64,000 nucleotides of DNA from Gluconobacter cadivus (GTDB lineage Bacteria; Pseudomonadota; Alphaproteobacteria; Acetobacterales; Acetobacteraceae). The position numbers and the translations under genes are program-made. Numbering within the stretch: position 1 is the stretch's first letter; the number at the start of each line of letters is the position of its first letter. Positions 62,088-64,000 of this stretch are shown one piece after another. The stretch spans positions 248,001-312,000 of the forward strand of contig NZ_JABCQI010000001.1 of the NCBI RefSeq assembly GCF_015244745.1, in the 5' to 3' direction. Below the pieces are notes generated by a model. The model worked only from the letters and a program-made list of their open reading frames with translations. It made no database searches and was not told where the DNA came from.

Positions 62088-62500
62088 TTCGTCCGATTCC
62101 GGGCATGATTGGGATTTCCAGAAGGTTTTTCCCGGAAATTGACATCCAGACCTTTGCGAAGGGCCTGCCGCAGATCGTCTTTGAGGAGGGAGAACTCGCG
62201 CCCCCGGGTCTTGTCACGCCCGATGAGGACGAAATCGCCGGAAGGCAGACCGTCTTCCCGAGCAACGAGGCGAAGAGCCTCGCGGAGACGACGGCGGGTG
62301 CGGTTACGGATGACAGAATTACCGACTTTTTTCGTGACCGTGAAACCAACGCGGGTTTCGGTCGCTGTGTCATCCGGCAGGATCTGCACAACCATACCGG
62401 GAGTGGCGACCTTGCGCCCTTTCCCGGCTACACGCAGAAACTGCGGCCGTTTTTTAAGACGGCTCGGTGTATGGGTCGTACCGATCTGGGTCGAACTCAG
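62084..62500 (-). CDS. rnpA: ribonuclease P protein component, probable CTG start
   Basis: Protein subunit of RNase P, which matures tRNA 5' ends. The core [20 protein letters not shown] is diagnostic. The first in-frame ATG (62395) lies too far downstream: the conserved N-terminal strand-helix [19 protein letters not shown] is encoded before it, with no ATG, GTG or TTG ahead. The frame stays open back into rpmH. A CTG at 62500-62498 overlaps the rpmH TGA (CTGA), in the same 4-base style as other couplings in this window, giving 138 residues. The true initiator codon is an inference. Confidence 0.85.
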   Translation of the reverse strand: MSSTQIGTTHTPSRLKKRPQFLRVAGKGRKVATPGMVVQILPDDTATETRVGFTVTKKVGNSVIRNRTRRRLREALRLVAREDGLPSGDFVLIGRDKTRGREFSLLKDDLRQALRKGLDVNFREKPSGNPNHARNRTK

Positions 62501-62631
62501 GCGGAGAGCTTCTTGCGACCCTTGGTGCGACGGTTGGCCAGTACGCGGCGGCCGCCGACGGTTTCGCTACGCGTACGGAAACCGTGACGACGCTTGCGAA
62601 CCAGCTTGGAGGGTTGATACGTGCGCTTCAT
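62497..62631 (-). CDS. rpmH: 50S ribosomal protein L34
   Basis: A 44-residue basic protein starting [20 protein letters not shown] and ending [11 protein letters not shown], the invariant L34 sequence pattern. The ATG at 62631 is fixed by homology; longer in-frame versions are spurious. First gene of the rpmH-rnpA-yidD-yidC-ysxC-argB cluster. The 113-bp gap upstream should hold its promoter. Confidence 0.97.
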   Translation of the reverse strand: MKRTYQPSKLVRKRRHGFRTRSETVGGRRVLANRRTKGRKKLSA

Positions 62632-62777
62632 GACGTTGATCCTTAAAAACCAGGCGGACGCCTCAACTGCTGGACATCCGCGTCGATCGGGCGCACGAAA
62701 CGCCCGGTGATTGAGACCCGGGCTTGTAAGCACGCAGGCCCTTCATGTCAATGCCAGAGCTACAGGAACTTGACCCT

Positions 62778-62993
62778 ATGACCGAGTCCAGTAACAACCC
62801 GTCTTCTGGCACAGCGCTTCAGGACGCCGCCACCTTTCGCCACGACCTGCGCAATGCTCTGGCCCCTGCCCTCCTCTGTGCCGATATTCTCAGCAGCCAC
62901 AAGGACGGGACCGTCCAGCAGAACGCGCAAACCATCATCGAGGCACTGGAAAAAGCCCTAAAACTGCTTAAAAACTCTACTTTTTCTCGATAA
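62778..62993 (+). CDS. small protein with histidine-kinase DHp-like HDLRN motif, unknown function
   Basis: A 71-residue protein. The ATG at 62778 has AGGA 10 nt upstream; in-frame ATGs at 62745 and 62751 are alternatives. After a Ser/Asn-rich arm comes FRHDLRNALAPALLCADIL, very like the H-box (phosphoacceptor His, then D-x-x-N) of sensor kinases. A second helix IIEALEKALKLLKN follows. No ATPase domain, receiver or membrane segment is present. It may be a stand-alone phosphotransfer or dimerisation helical hairpin. Overlaps convergent gloA by 17 bases. Confidence 0.55.
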   Translation: MTESSNNPSSGTALQDAATFRHDLRNALAPALLCADILSSHKDGTVQQNAQTIIEALEKALKLLKNSTFSR

Positions 62994-63366
62994 GCTCGAT
63001 TTTGTAGCCGTCGGGGTCTTCAACAAAGGCGATGATGATCGTTCCGAATTTCAACGGACCGGCTTCCCGTGTCACCTTGCCGCCACCAGTACGGACTGTT
63101 TCAACAAGAGCTGCCACGTCCGGAACACCAATCGCAAAATGTCCGAAGCCGGTTCCGACCTCGTAGTCGGATTCCTGATCCCAGTTATAGGTGAGTTCGA
63201 TTTCGGCCTGACCGTGTTCGTTATCATCGAATCCGATGAAAACAAGCGTGTAGCGCCCTTCCCGGACTTCCTTGCGACGAAGCTCCTTCATGCCAAGGAG
63301 CTTGTAGAATGCCAGACTCCGGTCGATATCCCGGATTCTCACCATCGTATGCAGAAACGTACTCAT
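62977..63366 (-). CDS. gloA: lactoylglutathione lyase (glyoxalase I)
   Basis: Isomerises the methylglyoxal-glutathione adduct. The 129-residue protein starts STFLHTMVRIRDIDRSLAFYKLLGM. ELTYNWDQESDYEVGTGFGHFAIGV carries the metal and substrate residues across two parts, and FVEDPDGYKIELIEKK ends it. Metal ligands are expected at the N-terminal His, the Glu of IELTYN, the His of GHFAIGV and the Glu of KIELIE. Start at the ATG overlapping the lpxI stop (TGATG); a GTG one codon earlier is possible. Uses glutathione made by gshB. Confidence 0.93.
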   Translation of the reverse strand: MSTFLHTMVRIRDIDRSLAFYKLLGMKELRRKEVREGRYTLVFIGFDDNEHGQAEIELTYNWDQESDYEVGTGFGHFAIGVPDVAALVETVRTGGGKVTREAGPLKFGTIIIAFVEDPDGYKIELIEKK

Positions 63367-64000
63367 CACTTGTCCTTCAGATCTTCCGGTGTCAGCCCAT
63401 ACAGAAACAGCCCGTAACGATCCGCCAGCTTCACGCAGCCGTCAGGGTCCGTCATGAGCGTTACTCCCGGCTGGAACGCAACGCCCCGCAATCCGTTCCG
63501 GGCTGCGTTTTCCAGTGTCTCCGGCCCGATCGTCGGCATATCCGCTCGAAGATCCTGTCCGGTTTTGGGCATCTTCACCAGAACGCCACCACTTCCTGCC
63601 TGCATCAGGCGCCCGCAACGACCCAACATGGCATCGGTGCCCTCCAGAGCCTCGACCGCCAAAACAAGTCCGTTCTGGACCACACATCCCTGACCGATAT
63701 CAAGGACAGCCATCGCTTTGAGGACATCGACACCACGAGCAATGTCCTGTCTGGCCTGCGCGTCAGGCAAAACACGCCCCAATGTCCCTGAACGACCCGT
63801 AGCGTGTTCGAGAAATTCGTGCGCGCCCCGGACAAGAAAGCCCTCTTCGCCAAGGACACGGACGATTGCGCCGAGAAGCCCGTCATCGCCGGAAAAAATC
63901 GCCCGACCGAGACGTGCCAGAATGCGTGCTCCCTCAGCGTCGGGACGCAGATCCCGCCATGCGGGGCGACGGACCGGCCCAATCAGGACCAGTTCGCGGC
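63366..64000 (-). CDS. lpxI: UDP-2,3-diacylglucosamine pyrophosphatase LpxI (N-terminus outside window)
   Basis: Partial gene running off the right edge; about 210 C-terminal residues are present. LIGPVRRPAWRDLRPD, ARLGRAIFSGDDGLLGAIVR, GFLVRGAHEFL, DIARGVDVLKAMAVLDIGQG and LVLAVEALEGTDAMLGRCG with DLRADMPTIGPETLENAARN match LpxI (formerly DUF1009). This enzyme makes lipid X in bacteria lacking LpxH. A TTG at 63782 is internal, because the frame is open and conserved upstream. Coupled to gloA by a one-base stop/start overlap. Confidence 0.9.
   Translation of the reverse strand, partial: RELVLIGPVRRPAWRDLRPDAEGARILARLGRAIFSGDDGLLGAIVRVLGEEGFLVRGAHEFLEHATGRSGTLGRVLPDAQARQDIARGVDVLKAMAVLDIGQGCVVQNGLVLAVEALEGTDAMLGRCGRLMQAGSGGVLVKMPKTGQDLRADMPTIGPETLENAARNGLRGVAFQPGVTLMTDPDGCVKLADRYGLFLYGLTPEDLKDK

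Noticed and set aside
1-64000. CRISPR arrays, insertion sequences, prophage or integrase genes, toxin-antitoxin or restriction systems
   Set aside because: I found no repeat-spacer pattern, transposase motifs, terminal inverted repeats or recombinase signatures. The region is a continuous run of housekeeping genes.

Overview
This window looks like a chromosomal segment of an acetic acid bacterium (Acetobacteraceae, most likely Gluconobacter or a close relative). The inference rests on high GC with C/G-rich third codon positions, typical alphaproteobacterial gene blocks (kdsD-lptC-lptA-lptB-rpoN; def-fmt-truA near dapE-dapD; rpmH-rnpA-yidD-yidC-ysxC-argB; mutS-glnD-murJ; gltD-gltB), a Rhodobacter-type phosphatidylethanolamine methyltransferase, DUF1150 beside Hsp20, and the remains of a cytochrome c oxidase operon of the kind expected in a lineage that respires through quinol oxidases. 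The genus is an inference; no rRNA is present. I see no prophage, insertion sequence, CRISPR array, integrase or defence island. Coding density is very high, and many neighbours are joined by 4-base start/stop overlaps (ATGA, GTGA, TTGA and probably CTGA).

Layout. 1-6.5 kb: the C-terminus of a DUF4132/DUF7737-type protein, rlmJ, gpsA, periplasmic Cu/Zn superoxide dismutase with a Fur-like box, a nucleoside transporter, a glutathione peroxidase, a small membrane protein and murJ. 6.6-13.8 kb: mutS, glnD and a convergent TPR/glycosyltransferase-like protein. 13.9-20.4 kb: two uncharacterised genes, thrC, an M16 peptidase, pmbA and a Tim44-domain protein. 20.4-22.7 kb: a relict cox operon (degenerate ctaD, intact ctaB, coxF-like). 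22.7-28.2 kb: pmtA, gshB, greB-uvrB and small unknown genes. 28.2-31 kb: an AT-rich promoter region and a TonB-dependent receptor with a histidine-rich N-terminus. 31-41.5 kb: UbiB-family protein, oligoendopeptidase F, acyltransferase, and glutamate synthase (gltD-gltB). 41.6-50.5 kb: an NDUFA9-like protein, tRNA-Leu(CAG), RNase D, the LPS transport/KDO block, rpoN and pabB-pabC. 50.5-57 kb: RidA, DUF1150, Hsp20, def, fmt, truA, a membrane protein, dapE and dapD. 57-64 kb: a PAS protein with a destroyed GGDEF motif, argB, ysxC, yidC, yidD, rnpA, rpmH, a 71-residue HDLRN protein, glyoxalase I and a partial lpxI.

The genes are mainly housekeeping: nitrogen assimilation (glnD, gltBD, rpoN), envelope assembly (murJ, lptABC, kdsD, lpxI, dapD/E, yidC/D, pmtA), translation (def, fmt, truA, rlmJ, tRNA-Leu, rpmH, rnpA), and oxidative or stress defence (sodC, peroxidase, gshB, gloA, Hsp20, ridA). 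The most unusual item is the 21465-22643 gene: a full-length, open-frame homologue of cytochrome c oxidase subunit I. By hand alignment it has lost every CuB ligand and the heme a3 ligand but keeps both low-spin-heme histidines, and it is still translationally coupled to ctaB. A second notable point is that rnpA appears to start at a CTG codon overlapping the rpmH stop.
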